In this document: positions 44,426 through 53,744 of the stretch, piece by piece
How positions within the stretch are numbered: position 1 is the first letter of the stretch
Layout of the letters: every line of letters begins with the position of its first letter
NCBI RefSeq assembly: GCF_002778325.1
Contig: NZ_NESI01000007.1
Location: 124,001 to 188,000 of the forward strand
Length of the DNA stretch: 64,000 nt
Source: Limnohabitans sp. B9-3
Lineage (GTDB): Bacteria; Pseudomonadota; Gammaproteobacteria; Burkholderiales; Burkholderiaceae_C
Direction: 5' to 3'
Program-made: the position numbers and the translations under genes
Notes under the pieces: generated by a model
Seen by the model: the letters and a program-made list of their open reading frames with translations, nothing else
Database searches by the model: none
What the model was told of the DNA's origin: nothing

Positions 44426-45730
44426 TCACAAGCGGTTAGGCAACCAAAGAGCAATGATCGGGAAAGCGATCAAGATGATGAGGCGCAAGATGTCGGTGAT
44501 GACGAAAGGAATCACGCCCTTGAAGATGGTCATGAAACTCACGTCTTTCACCACACTCTTGATAACAAAGACATTCATCCCCACCGGCGGATGAATCAGC
44601 CCCAGCTCCACCGTCATCACGATGATGATGCCAAACCAAATCGGGTCGAAGCCCAGTTGCAAGATGACGGGATAGATGATGGGCACGGTCAAGATGATCA
44701 TGGCCATCGCGTCCATCAAGCAGCCCAGCACCAAATACATCACCATGATCATGGCCAGCACGCCGTAGCGGCCCACGCCCAAACCGGTCAAGAACTCGGT
44801 GAGTTTTTGCGGCGTTTGGGTGATGGTTAAAAAGTAGCCAAACAGCAGCGCACCAATCAACACAGTGAACACCGCTGCCGAGGTGCGTGTGGCTGAGAGC
44901 AGCGCTTCGCGAATGCCGGCACGGTCCAACTTGCCGCGCAGCACACCCAGCAAGAACGCACCGCTGGCACCCACACCACCCGCTTCAGTGGGCGTGAAGA
45001 AGCCGCCGTACAAACCGCCGATGACGAACAAGAACAAGACCAAGGGCGCCCACACGTCTTTCAAACCGCTGAGGCGTTCAGGCAAAGACTTGCGCTCACC
45101 CGCAGGCAACCAGTCGGGGCGGAAGTACACGATCAGCATGATGGTGATGACGTACATGGTCATCGCCAACAAACCCGGCACGATGCCCGCCATGAACAGC
45201 TTGCCAATGTCTTGCTGGGTCAAGATGGCATAGACGGCCAATACGGTGGACGGTGGCAGCATGGCGCCCAAAGTGCCGCCTGCCGCAATCACGCCGGTGG
45301 CGAACGACTGGGGATAACCAAAACGGCGCATTTCAGGGTAAGCCACGGCCGAGAAGGTGGCTGCGGTCGCTACGGATGAGCCGCAGATGGCCGCAAAGCC
45401 ACCGCAGGCCAACACGGTGGCTACACCCAAACCACCACGCAAGTGGCCGATGAAGGAATTGGCCGCACGGAACAGCTCGCGACTCACCCCCGACACCGAC
45501 ACAAACGCGCCCATTAGCATGAACATCGGAATCACCCCAAAGGTGTAATCCGTCACAGTGCGCATGGAGGTTTGGCCGATCAGCTTCAGGGCGGGGCCGG
45601 TGCCCGCGATGTAGCTGTAGCCGACCACGCCCACCAAACCCATGGCCATACCCACAGGCACGCGCAAGAGCATCAGCACAAACAACACAACAAAGCCGAT
45701 CACGGCGACGGCATCGGTACTCAGTTCCAT
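44426..45730 (-). CDS. dctM: TRAP transporter large permease, DctM family
   Basis: A 434-residue integral membrane protein with about 12 hydrophobic segments. DctM signatures include GVSRELFRAANSFIGHLRGG, a CGGFAAICGSSVATAATFSA stretch, PEMRRFGYPQSFATGVIAAG, LPPSTVLAVYAI and, near the end, ELGLIHPPVGMNVFVIKSV. It forms the sodium-driven translocation pathway of the tripartite transporter with the small permease and the periplasmic receptor upstream. The start codon lies three bases after the dctQ stop codon. Substrate class is likely an organic or keto acid. Confidence 0.93.
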   Translation of the reverse strand: MELSTDAVAVIGFVVLFVLMLLRVPVGMAMGLVGVVGYSYIAGTGPALKLIGQTSMRTVTDYTFGVIPMFMLMGAFVSVSGVSRELFRAANSFIGHLRGGLGVATVLACGGFAAICGSSVATAATFSAVAYPEMRRFGYPQSFATGVIAAGGTLGAMLPPSTVLAVYAILTQQDIGKLFMAGIVPGLLAMTMYVITIMLIVYFRPDWLPAGERKSLPERLSGLKDVWAPLVLFLFVIGGLYGGFFTPTEAGGVGASGAFLLGVLRGKLDRAGIREALLSATRTSAAVFTVLIGALLFGYFLTITQTPQKLTEFLTGLGVGRYGVLAMIMVMYLVLGCLMDAMAMIILTVPIIYPVILQLGFDPIWFGIIIVMTVELGLIHPPVGMNVFVIKSVVKDVSFMTIFKGVIPFVITDILRLIILIAFPIIALWLPNRL

Positions 45731-45733
45731 TTT

Positions 45734-46264
45734 TTATTCACTTGTTTTCATTTCAGGGTGGTCTTCCAAAGCCTCGGGCTGGAAGATCAGTCGCCAAGTC
45801 CGGATGCCAATCAACAACACCGCACACACATCACCCATCCACGCCACGGCGAAGAAGGGCCACGTGGGCAAGTTCAAGTCGTAGGTCAGCACGTTGTCGA
45901 TGTAAGTCATACTGACCTTGTCGAACAGCATGATGGTTTGCACCGTCACCACAAACAGCAGCACCAGAGTGGCAAACACGTCGATGTATCGGCGCATCCG
46001 CGGGCTGGCCGAGGTCCAGAGTAAATCCACAGTGATGTGGCTGCCGCGATAACTGGTGGCGGCGATGCCCCAGAAAATCAAAATGCCCAGCAGCAAACGA
46101 CCGAAGTCGTAGCTGTCGGGAATCGAGGTGTCAAAGAACTTGCGCAGCACCACCGAGATGAAGATGTTGGCTGCAACGATGCCGACAAAGAGCGCAGCCA
46201 TCCATTCGATGCCATCGATGATGCGGTCGAATGGATTTTTGCGAGGCGCAGATTCAGTGCTCAT
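45734..46264 (-). CDS. dctQ: TRAP transporter small permease, DctQ family
   Basis: A 176-residue protein with four hydrophobic helices. The FDRIIDGIEWMAALFVGIVA start and the FWGIAATSYRGSHITVDLLW stretch are typical of DctQ. It sits between dctP (7-base gap) and dctM. It forms the membrane complex with DctM and helps couple the periplasmic receptor. Confidence 0.92.
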   Translation of the reverse strand: MSTESAPRKNPFDRIIDGIEWMAALFVGIVAANIFISVVLRKFFDTSIPDSYDFGRLLLGILIFWGIAATSYRGSHITVDLLWTSASPRMRRYIDVFATLVLLFVVTVQTIMLFDKVSMTYIDNVLTYDLNLPTWPFFAVAWMGDVCAVLLIGIRTWRLIFQPEALEDHPEMKTSE

Positions 46265-46271
46265 GCCGCCC

Positions 46272-47297
46272 TCACATGCCCGACTTGTACTTGGCCAGCG
46301 ATTGCTTGAAGGCGCTCATCACAGCGGCAGGGTCTTCGCCTTTTTTCTTCACGTCTGCGGCCCATTGCACTTCGACAGGGGCCACGGCTTGCTTCCAAGC
46401 GTTGAGTTGGTCGGGTGTGAGTTTGTAAACCTCGCGGCTAGGGTCGGCCGCCAATTTGGTGTGGCCGGAGATTTCAAAGTCTGCCCACGCAGTGCCCACT
46501 TTTTCGGCCCACTCGCTGTTGCAATGGCCGTCGACGGCTTTCTTTTGGTTGGCCGACAAGGCGGCGTATTTGTCTTTGTTCATCACCCACACAAATGGCG
46601 TGGCGTAGAAAGGCACATCCATGTGGTACTTCACCACTTTGTCGATGCCAAACAAGGTCATCGAACCCCAAGGGAAGGTGATGGCCTCGGCCACGCCGCG
46701 CTCCAGCATGTCGCGCGATTCTGGGGCCGACGCTTGCACGTTGGTGCCACCCAGCATGGTGATGACTTGACCCACCGTGGCGGTGGCTGGGCGCACTTTC
46801 ATGCCCTTGATGTCGGTGGGCAAGACAATTTTCTTGCGTGAGTGGAAGGCACCGGGGTCGTGTGCGAAGGCGAAGCAAAAGTGCACATCTTTCATTTCTT
46901 TGGCCGCGTAGTTGCGGTACCACGCGTCAATGGCGGCAGAGCCGGCCTTGGCATTGGTGATCATGAAGGGCAACGACGCTGCTGCAAAGATGGGGAAGCG
47001 GCCAGGCTGGTAGCCAGGGTTGACGTATGAGAAATCAGAAATGCCGTCGCGTGCCATGTCGTAGTGGTCAAACGCTTTGCCCAGTTGTTCCGAGGGGAAC
47101 AGGGTGGCGCTGATCGTGCCGCCCGAGGCGGCTTTCAAGCTTTCGCCCCAAGCTTGTAAAGCAGGGTTGAGGGCATGCTGTGCAGGCACCCAGCTGGCCA
47201 TTTTGACCATGACCGGTTTGTCTTGCGCGTGAGCTGCACCAAAGGTGAGGGCGGCGATGGCGGTGGCGGCCAGAGTGCGTGAGAGTTTGACTTGCAT
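46272..47297 (-). CDS. dctP: TRAP transporter periplasmic receptor, DctP family
   Basis: A 341-residue exported binding protein. The ATG at 47297 is chosen because GAGGAA precedes it and a clean signal peptide follows (KLSRTLAATAIAALTFGAAHA, cleaved before QD). An upstream in-frame ATG at 47339 lacks these. Family features include FPSEQLGKAFDHYDMARDG, GMKVRPATATVGQVITMLGG, ERGVAEAITFPWGS and NKDKYAALSANQKKAVD. It delivers substrate to DctQM. Being next to iorAB suggests an aryl or keto acid substrate, but this is inference. Confidence 0.92.
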   Translation of the reverse strand: MQVKLSRTLAATAIAALTFGAAHAQDKPVMVKMASWVPAQHALNPALQAWGESLKAASGGTISATLFPSEQLGKAFDHYDMARDGISDFSYVNPGYQPGRFPIFAAASLPFMITNAKAGSAAIDAWYRNYAAKEMKDVHFCFAFAHDPGAFHSRKKIVLPTDIKGMKVRPATATVGQVITMLGGTNVQASAPESRDMLERGVAEAITFPWGSMTLFGIDKVVKYHMDVPFYATPFVWVMNKDKYAALSANQKKAVDGHCNSEWAEKVGTAWADFEISGHTKLAADPSREVYKLTPDQLNAWKQAVAPVEVQWAADVKKKGEDPAAVMSAFKQSLAKYKSGM

Positions 47298-47426
47298 GGG
47301 TTCCTCGCAAAAGAAGTGGACGAAAGTTAAGGGATACAAAGCTCGAAAAAAAGCCTTTTTGAGGCAGCTTGAAAGTTATAAGTTGTAATCGTTTTGAGTG
47401 GCAGTTTCTACAGGTGTTTCCCCGTG

Positions 47427-49058
47427 TCACCGAGGTGGCACAGGGGGAACATGGGCGCTTGGACGGACGCGTGGCATCCAGCGTATGGGTTGTGCTTTGA
47501 CTTCGCGCGCGGGCGCACCGTGTGCGCGCAGCGTTTGGTCTAAGGCGATGCCGGCTTCGTCGCGCAACGCGGCTTCGCGGGCTTGGTCAATCGCGTGGGC
47601 GCGCTCGGCGGCGCTGTCAAACGCAGCGCCTTGCGCCAAGTGACGCAAGATGTGCAGCAGGTTGTCGCGCCCGCGGTCGTGGGTGCCGCCGTAGCCTTTG
47701 ATGAGCCGTCCGCATTGGGCCAGCGACAGGCCCAATGCCGAGCTTTGCGCGCTGGCGTGGGTCACGGCGTTCAGCCATTCGTCGATCAAGGCTTGTTCTT
47801 CGGCGTAGCGGTGGCCCCGTACGCGCAGCCAAGTCAGGCTGGCCAGCAAGCGCAGCATCACCATGCCAAACACGCTGTGTGTGCCCACTTTGATGGGGAA
47901 CGCCAAGGGCTGCTTGCCGCGCACGACGCGGGCGTTGTCCCAGCGCGTGAGCGTTAAGGCCAAGGGCTTGGGCAGCAGCGCTGCAAATTCGGGAATGCCG
48001 GGTTTGAAGTGGTCAAACAGCTTCACCACATCGTCGTCTTTGGCTTTGACCTCGCCGCGCACACGGGCCCAACGGCTGGCGCGGCTTTTGAGATCGGAGA
48101 CCCGCACGATGTCGTCAAACGCCATCCACAAGGCCAGCCAGCGGGCGGTTTCTTGGGTGACGGCCGATTGGCCGGTGGGCTCGGTGGCCAGCACGGTGCG
48201 CAGGCGCTGCACGTACAGGTCCACATAGGCAGCGCCTTGGTAGTCCATGAGCCGGTCCACGCCCAAGGCCAGCATCTCGTGGGTGGCGGCGGGGAACTGA
48301 CTGGCCAGGCTGCTCGGCAACTCGGGGGCTGCGTTGGCGAGGGCTGATGTGGCCTTGCCTGCTGCGTTGATTTTTGGTGCTAACACTGCATCCACGTAAC
48401 GCGATTGTGTTTTTTGGTTTTCTACCGCGTCCCATGCCAAAGCAAAGCCGCGCAAGCTGGCGCGTTGGCTGGCGTTGAGTTGGTCGGTGGGTTTGCCGTT
48501 GGCAACGGCGGCTTCGTAGTCGGCACGTTGCAGCGGCAGCACACCGCTGGCCGCGATGCTGCCCAGCATCACGGCGCTGACCACCGTGCCTGCGTCGCGG
48601 GTGAGGCTGGCCATGTCCAGCACATGGCTGGCGCGGCTGTGTTGTTGCAGCAGTTGCACCAGCGCGGCGTCGTCCAAGCGGCCGTCACCCATTTGCATTT
48701 TTTCTTGTGTGGTCAAGGTACGGTTGCTCGCGCTGATGAGCAAGGTGCGGTCGGCCGAACTCAAGCCGTTGCTGATTTGCCGTGCGGTCTCTAGCAGCTC
48801 GGACGACACCAGCAAATCAAGGCGACCTGGCAAGGGGTTGAGGCCAAAGACGGGTTTGCGTCCGCCCAGCTCACGGCTGTGGGTGGGGAACACTTCGAGG
48901 TAATACGTGGTGGCGCCTGTGCGCTGCGCCACGCCGGGGATGGAGGTGGCTTGCGCGGGGTAGCCCGCGTGACGCGCGGCATCGATCAGCCAATCGGCCA
49001 ACACGCCGCCGCCCTCGCCGCCTAAGGCGCACAACAAAATAGAAATGGGTTGGGTCAT
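47427..49058 (-). CDS. iorB: indolepyruvate oxidoreductase subunit beta, with C-terminal extension
   Basis: A 543-residue protein starting at the ATG at 49058 (MTQPISILLCALGGEGGG). The N-terminal ~190 residues are the gamma-type pyruvate:ferredoxin oxidoreductase domain (GGEGGGVLADWLIDAA, PGVAQRTGATTYYLE, SIPG). The remaining ~330 residues are the longer extension seen in proteobacterial forms (DUF6537-like), with YRDxQGA-like YQGAAYVDLYVQRL. With IorA it converts arylpyruvates such as indolepyruvate to aryl-acyl-CoA and CO2. It lies 19 bases downstream of iorA in the same operon. Confidence 0.9.
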   Translation of the reverse strand: MTQPISILLCALGGEGGGVLADWLIDAARHAGYPAQATSIPGVAQRTGATTYYLEVFPTHSRELGGRKPVFGLNPLPGRLDLLVSSELLETARQISNGLSSADRTLLISASNRTLTTQEKMQMGDGRLDDAALVQLLQQHSRASHVLDMASLTRDAGTVVSAVMLGSIAASGVLPLQRADYEAAVANGKPTDQLNASQRASLRGFALAWDAVENQKTQSRYVDAVLAPKINAAGKATSALANAAPELPSSLASQFPAATHEMLALGVDRLMDYQGAAYVDLYVQRLRTVLATEPTGQSAVTQETARWLALWMAFDDIVRVSDLKSRASRWARVRGEVKAKDDDVVKLFDHFKPGIPEFAALLPKPLALTLTRWDNARVVRGKQPLAFPIKVGTHSVFGMVMLRLLASLTWLRVRGHRYAEEQALIDEWLNAVTHASAQSSALGLSLAQCGRLIKGYGGTHDRGRDNLLHILRHLAQGAAFDSAAERAHAIDQAREAALRDEAGIALDQTLRAHGAPAREVKAQPIRWMPRVRPSAHVPPVPPR

Positions 49059-49077
49059 GGCAAATCTTGAAGGGTCT

Positions 49078-51300
49078 TTAAGCCGGTTGAAGCACGCGCA
49101 CCACTTGGCCGCGCACCGAGGCCATGAAGCGTTCCCACAGCGACGCGTTTTGCACCACTTCTGCGCGGTAGAACGAGGGGCACAGCGTGGCCGCATGGGC
49201 GTTTTCGCCGCACAAGCCACAGCCCACGCAGCCGTCGATCACGGTGGCGACGGGGTCGACCTTGAGCGGATCGGGGTTGTCTTTGAGGGTCAGCGTGGGG
49301 CAGCCCGACAAGCGGATGCAGGCGTGGTCGCCGTTGCACACGTCTTCGTCCACACCGTATTTCACGCGTTGCACGCGCTCGCCTTTTTTGAGCAAGCTGG
49401 CAATCCACGGCTTGATGCGACGCTGGCGCTCCAGCTGGCATTCGCCCTCGGCGATGATGACTTTGAGGCCTTGAAAATCGGAGGTAAAGGCGTCGACCAA
49501 GGTCTCGCGCACTTTGGCCACTTCGTAGGTGTGCACCGTGCGCATCCACTTCACGCCCAAGCCTTGCAGCGTGCGCTCAATGGTTTGGTTGGTGTGGGCC
49601 AAGCTTTGCCATTTGTCGGCCGCGGCGAGTTTAGCTGCGTCATCGGGGGTGGAGATGATGTCTTGGGTGCCCGTGGCCGAGGTGTAACCGTTTTTGAAAA
49701 TCAGCAGCACCGCGTCGTCACCGTTGAACAGCGCGCTTTGCACGCCGGTCAGCAAACCGTTGTGCCAAAACCCACCGTCGCCCATGATGGACAACACCCG
49801 CCGTTGCATGGCGGGCGAGACACCTGCGCGGCTGGCCAAGCTCATGCCGTAGCCCAAGATCGTGTGGCCGGTAGAGAAGGGCTCAAACGTGCCCAGCGCG
49901 TGGCAGCCAATGTCGGCGGCCACATGCACCGCGCCAATGTCTTGCTGCGCGAGTTTGATCGCCGAGAACACGGGCCGCTCGGGGCAGCCCACGCAAAAAC
50001 CGGGCGGGCGCGCTGGCAGGGTTTGGCCCTTGTCGCTCAAGGTTTGGGTGACGGCGGTGCGGCGGTCACGGTTACCTTGCAGCCATTGCTGCACGCCGGA
50101 GGTGGCGGTGGCCGTGGTGTTTGCTGCGCTGGCTACCGAGGCATTGGGCGCCGAGCCATCACTTGCCGCTGCGGCCAAATACTGGTTCACAAACTGCAAC
50201 AAGCCCTGCGCCATCACCTCGGCGGTGTACTCGCCGCCTTGGGGCAACCAGTCTTTGCCGTGCAAGGGCGTGGGCAGGTCGCGGCGGCGCAGCAGGGTGG
50301 CAATTTCTTGCTCGATGTACTCAGGTTGGCCTTCTTCCATCACCAACACGCCGCGTTTGCCAATGCAGAAGTTGGCAATTTGGTCGGGCACCAAGGGGCA
50401 GGTGACGTTGAGCACCAGTAGCGGAATTTTGGATTCGCCAAACGCGTCGGCCAAGCCGAACTGTTGTAGCGCACGAATCAGCGTGTTGTAGAGACCCCCT
50501 TGCACGATGATGCCGAGGTCGGCGTGCTCACCGTCAAAGTGCTCGTTCAACCCATGCGCTTCGATGTAGGCGCGTGCCGCGGGAATGCGCTCTTGGTGCT
50601 TGAGCTTTTCGTGGCCAAAGGTGACGGGCGGGTGGGCGAGTCGGCTGTAGTCAAACTTGGCCGGCTCGTTCATCAGATGCAGCGCTGAGATTGCTGGCGC
50701 TTGGTTGTCCTTGGCCACAAAGCTGCCACGCACATGGCAGGCGCGGATGCGCAGCTCCATCAAGGCGGGCATGTTGGACGCTTCGGACAGGCGAAACCCG
50801 TGCTCCACCATGTCCACCATGCGGCTCAGGTCGGGGCGGGGGTCGAGCAGCAACATGCCCGACTTCAGCGCATAAGCATGGGTGCGTTCTTGGATGACCG
50901 AGGCGCCCTCGCCGTAGTCTTCACCCACCACCACCAGCACGCCGCCTTTGACCCCAGGCGACGACAAATTGCTCAGCGCATCGGCCGCCACGTTGGTGCC
51001 GACGATGGACTTCCAGGTCACCGCGCCGCGCAAGGGGTAATGGATGGAGGCGCCCAGCATGGCCGCCGCCGAGGCTTCGTTGGCGCAGGCTTCGACGTGC
51101 ACGCCCAGCTCTTGCATGTAGTCTTTGCCTTGCACCATCACGTCGAGCAAGTGCGACACCGGCGCGCCTTGGTAGCCGCCCACGTAGGCCACGCCCGACT
51201 GCAGCAAGGCCTTGGTGATGGCCAAAATGCCCTCGCCGTGAAACGTTTCGCCCGCGCCCATGCGCAGCATTTCCACTTCTTGGCTGAATGAAACTTCCAC
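49078..51300 (-). CDS. iorA: indolepyruvate ferredoxin oxidoreductase subunit alpha
   Basis: A 740-residue enzyme subunit. The GTG start at 51300 is chosen because CAGGAGAC lies just upstream; an upstream ATG (51345) lacks a ribosome site. Domains: pyrimidine-binding PFOR domain (GYQGAPVSHLLDV, EASAAAMLGAS), TPP-binding domain (CVGCPERPVFSAI, SIMGDGGFWHNG, KNGYTSATG) and a C-terminal ferredoxin segment (CNGDHACIRLSGC and CVGCGLCGENAHAATLC) for [4Fe-4S] clusters. It acts with IorB in 2-keto acid catabolism of aromatic amino acids. The gene is divergent from a lysR gene 83 bases away. Confidence 0.95.
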   Translation of the reverse strand: MEVSFSQEVEMLRMGAGETFHGEGILAITKALLQSGVAYVGGYQGAPVSHLLDVMVQGKDYMQELGVHVEACANEASAAAMLGASIHYPLRGAVTWKSIVGTNVAADALSNLSSPGVKGGVLVVVGEDYGEGASVIQERTHAYALKSGMLLLDPRPDLSRMVDMVEHGFRLSEASNMPALMELRIRACHVRGSFVAKDNQAPAISALHLMNEPAKFDYSRLAHPPVTFGHEKLKHQERIPAARAYIEAHGLNEHFDGEHADLGIIVQGGLYNTLIRALQQFGLADAFGESKIPLLVLNVTCPLVPDQIANFCIGKRGVLVMEEGQPEYIEQEIATLLRRRDLPTPLHGKDWLPQGGEYTAEVMAQGLLQFVNQYLAAAASDGSAPNASVASAANTTATATSGVQQWLQGNRDRRTAVTQTLSDKGQTLPARPPGFCVGCPERPVFSAIKLAQQDIGAVHVAADIGCHALGTFEPFSTGHTILGYGMSLASRAGVSPAMQRRVLSIMGDGGFWHNGLLTGVQSALFNGDDAVLLIFKNGYTSATGTQDIISTPDDAAKLAAADKWQSLAHTNQTIERTLQGLGVKWMRTVHTYEVAKVRETLVDAFTSDFQGLKVIIAEGECQLERQRRIKPWIASLLKKGERVQRVKYGVDEDVCNGDHACIRLSGCPTLTLKDNPDPLKVDPVATVIDGCVGCGLCGENAHAATLCPSFYRAEVVQNASLWERFMASVRGQVVRVLQPA

Positions 51301-51344
51301 GGTGTGTCTCCTGTTATGACGCCAGTGTGCGTGGGCTTGGGTCA

Positions 51345-51361
51345 TTCATCCATACAATGAA
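51345..51361. promoter_or_regulatory. candidate LysR-type operator (T-N11-A palindrome)
   Basis: TTCAT-N7-ATGAA is a perfect 5-bp dyad containing the T-N11-A spacing of LysR-type sites, in the 83-base divergent gap between iorA and the lysR gene. The position suits autoregulation and control of iorAB. Confidence 0.5.
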
Positions 51362-51383
51362 GTGACTAAGCATTATTAGTTTT

Positions 51384-52328
51384 ATGCATATTAAAGACGT
51401 CGACCTCAACCTGCTGCGCCTGTTCGATGCGGTGTACCGCACCCGCAGCGTGAGCCGTGCCGCGCAAACCTTGGGCTTGACGCAGCCCGCTGCCAGCCAA
51501 GGGTTGACGCGTTTGCGCCTGCTCATCCAAGACCCGCTGTTCACCCGCGCCCCCGGCGGCGTGCAGCCAACGGCCAAGGCCGATCGCTTGTCGGCGGCGG
51601 TGGCCTCGGCCTTGACCACCTTGGAGCTGGCGCTCAACGAATCGGCCTCGTTTGAGCCGGCGGTGTCGGCTCAAACCTTTCGGTTGCATCTGAGCGACAT
51701 TGGCGAAGCGCGGTTCTTGCCCGCCTTGATTTCGGCGGTCCGTCGCCAAGCGCCCAACATAAGGGTGGAGTCAGCGCCCTTGCCGCATGACGACATCGCC
51801 GCAGCCCTCAACAGTGGGCGTTTGGATGTGGCGATTGGCTTTTTGCCTACCGTCCAAGGCACACGCCAACACGCTTTGCTGCAAGACCGCTACATCGTGT
51901 TGCTGCGCAAAGACCACCCGTGGCTGAGCGCCTCAGACGCGCCGCCCACTGCGACGGGGGCGCCCATCACGCCCCTCTCGCGTTTGCGCCAACTCGACTA
52001 CGCCGCCGTGCGCTCGCACGCCGAAACCTTGCATATCCTGCAATTGCTGCAACTCGAAGACCGGCTGCGCCTCACCGCTGCCCACTTTTTGGCCCTGCCC
52101 GACATCGTGCGCGACACCGATTTGGCCGTGCTCATGCCCCGCAACATCGCCCAAGGCTTTGCGCAAAGTGGCGACTATGTCGTGGTCGAGCCTCAATTGC
52201 CTCTGAGTGATTTCACGGTTTCGCTGCATTGGAGCGCGCGCTTCGAGAACGATCCCGCCAACCGTTGGCTAAGGGCGTGGGTCACCCGCCTGTTTGACGC
52301 GACGCTGGAACGCTCGACCGCGTTGTAG
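51384..52328 (+). CDS. LysR-family transcriptional regulator
   Basis: A 314-residue regulator. The N-terminal winged helix-turn-helix is typical (DLNLLRLFDAVYRTRSVSRA, LGLTQPAASQGLTRLR, DPLFTR). The effector-binding domain follows at ~90-300. No strong ribosome site is visible before the ATG. It is divergent from iorAB and upstream of gcdH on the same strand, so it could control either or both. In Burkholderiales a LysR gene commonly neighbours gcdH, and the divergent layout with a T-N11-A dyad favours iorAB, so the target is unresolved. Confidence 0.92.
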   Translation: MHIKDVDLNLLRLFDAVYRTRSVSRAAQTLGLTQPAASQGLTRLRLLIQDPLFTRAPGGVQPTAKADRLSAAVASALTTLELALNESASFEPAVSAQTFRLHLSDIGEARFLPALISAVRRQAPNIRVESAPLPHDDIAAALNSGRLDVAIGFLPTVQGTRQHALLQDRYIVLLRKDHPWLSASDAPPTATGAPITPLSRLRQLDYAAVRSHAETLHILQLLQLEDRLRLTAAHFLALPDIVRDTDLAVLMPRNIAQGFAQSGDYVVVEPQLPLSDFTVSLHWSARFENDPANRWLRAWVTRLFDATLERSTAL

Positions 52329-52339
52329 CCTTGGCGACG

Positions 52340-52356
52340 CTAGGGTGTTTCCCTAG
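52340..52356 (+). promoter_or_regulatory. inverted repeat upstream of gcdH
   Basis: CTAGGG-TGTTT-CCCTAG is a 6-bp dyad with a 5-base spacer, 68 bases before the gcdH start and 12 bases after the lysR stop. It may be an operator for gcdH or a weak lysR terminator; there is no T-run. Confidence 0.35.
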
Positions 52357-52423
52357 AAAGGCAAGGACGTTGGGGCCGCATTAACATGCAGGCCAACTGC
52401 AATTGACCTTTAGGAGTTCTCTC

Positions 52424-53620
52424 ATGGCCCACGCCGCATTCAACTGGCAAGACCCGTTTTTGCTCGACCAGCAACTGACCGACGAAGAGCGCATGATCCG
52501 CGAAGCCGCGGCCGCTTATTGCCAAGACAAGCTGCAACCCCGTGTGCTGAACGCGTTTCGCAACGAAAAAACCGACATCGAGATCTTCCGCGAGATGGGC
52601 GAGTTGGGCTTGTTGGGCCCCACCATTCCCACCGAGTACGGCGGCCCTGGCCTGAATTACGTGGCTTACGGCCTGATTGCCCGCGAAGTCGAGCGCGTCG
52701 ATTCGGGCTACCGCTCGATGATGAGCGTGCAGTCGTCACTGGTGATGGTGCCGATCAACGACTTTGGCACCGAAGAGCAAAAACACCGCTTCTTGCCCAA
52801 GCTCGCCACCGGCGAGTGGATCGGCTGCTTCGGCCTGACCGAACCCGACCACGGCTCTGACCCTGCCAACATGGCCACACGCGCCCAAAAGGTGGCCGGC
52901 GGCTACATGCTCAAGGGCAGCAAGATGTGGATCTCCAACAGCCCCATCGCCGATGTGTTTGTGGTGTGGGCCAAAGAAGTGAGCGAAGGCGGCCAAGTGG
53001 GCCCCATCCGCGGCTTCATTTTGGAAAAAGGCATGAAGGGCTTGAGCGCCCCCGCCATTCACGGCAAAGTGGGCTTGCGCGCATCGATCACCGGCGAAAT
53101 CGTGATGGACGGCGTGTTTGTGCCCGAAGACAACGCCTTCCCCGAAGTGCAAGGCTTGAAAGGCCCGTTCACTTGTTTGAACAGCGCCCGCTACGGCATC
53201 GCCTGGGGCGCTTTGGGTGCCGCTGAAGACTGCTGGCACCGCGCCCGCCAGTACACGCTGGACCGCCAACAATTCGGCCGCCCTCTCGCTGCCAACCAAC
53301 TCATTCAAAAGAAGTTGGCCGACATGCAAACCGAGATTTCGCTGGGTCTGCAAGGCTGCTTGCGCTTGGGTCGCATGAAAGACGAAGGCACCGCCAGCGT
53401 CGAGATCACCTCCATCTTGAAGCGCAACTCCTGCGGCAAGGCGCTGGACATTGCCCGTATGGCCCGCGACATGATGGGCGGCAACGGCATCAGCGATGAG
53501 TACGGTGTGGCGCGTCATTTGGTCAACCTCGAAGTGGTCAACACCTACGAAGGCACACACGACATTCATGCCCTCATCTTGGGCCGTGCACAAACGGGCA
53601 TTGCTGCTTTCGCCAACTGA
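52424..53620 (+). CDS. gcdH: glutaryl-CoA dehydrogenase
   Basis: A 398-residue flavoprotein of the acyl-CoA dehydrogenase family. The ATG at 52424 has TAGGAG seven to eight bases upstream. Family features: [70 protein letters not shown] and [16 protein letters not shown], whose Glu (~376) fits the catalytic base of GCDH. It oxidises and decarboxylates glutaryl-CoA to crotonyl-CoA in lysine, tryptophan and aromatic degradation. FAD would be reoxidised through ETF. It is followed by a hairpin and a Bug receptor gene. Confidence 0.95.
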   Translation: MAHAAFNWQDPFLLDQQLTDEERMIREAAAAYCQDKLQPRVLNAFRNEKTDIEIFREMGELGLLGPTIPTEYGGPGLNYVAYGLIAREVERVDSGYRSMMSVQSSLVMVPINDFGTEEQKHRFLPKLATGEWIGCFGLTEPDHGSDPANMATRAQKVAGGYMLKGSKMWISNSPIADVFVVWAKEVSEGGQVGPIRGFILEKGMKGLSAPAIHGKVGLRASITGEIVMDGVFVPEDNAFPEVQGLKGPFTCLNSARYGIAWGALGAAEDCWHRARQYTLDRQQFGRPLAANQLIQKKLADMQTEISLGLQGCLRLGRMKDEGTASVEITSILKRNSCGKALDIARMARDMMGGNGISDEYGVARHLVNLEVVNTYEGTHDIHALILGRAQTGIAAFAN

Positions 53621-53629
53621 GTGAGCACT

Positions 53630-53653
53630 TCACGTGAGTTGACACTCACGTGA
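53630..53653 (+). terminator. hairpin after gcdH
   Basis: TCACGTGAGT and ACTCACGTGA form a perfect 10-bp stem with a TGAC loop, nine bases after the gcdH stop. No T-run follows. Confidence 0.5.
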
Positions 53654-53744
53654 CCCGAATGCGGCGCGAGTGGGTGTTCTCACTAGGTGTGTTTAGCCGC
53701 AAATCGATTAATGTGTGGCTTTAGAGATTTTCTGGAGCCACACC

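Noticed and set aside
47349-47370. Possible minus-strand terminator between iorB and dctP
   Set aside because: A T-run is present but the stem is only four base pairs, too weak to list.
49045-50421. Plus-strand frame of 458 codons opposite iorA and the start of iorB
   Set aside because: It overlaps well-identified enzyme genes antisense and shows no domain.
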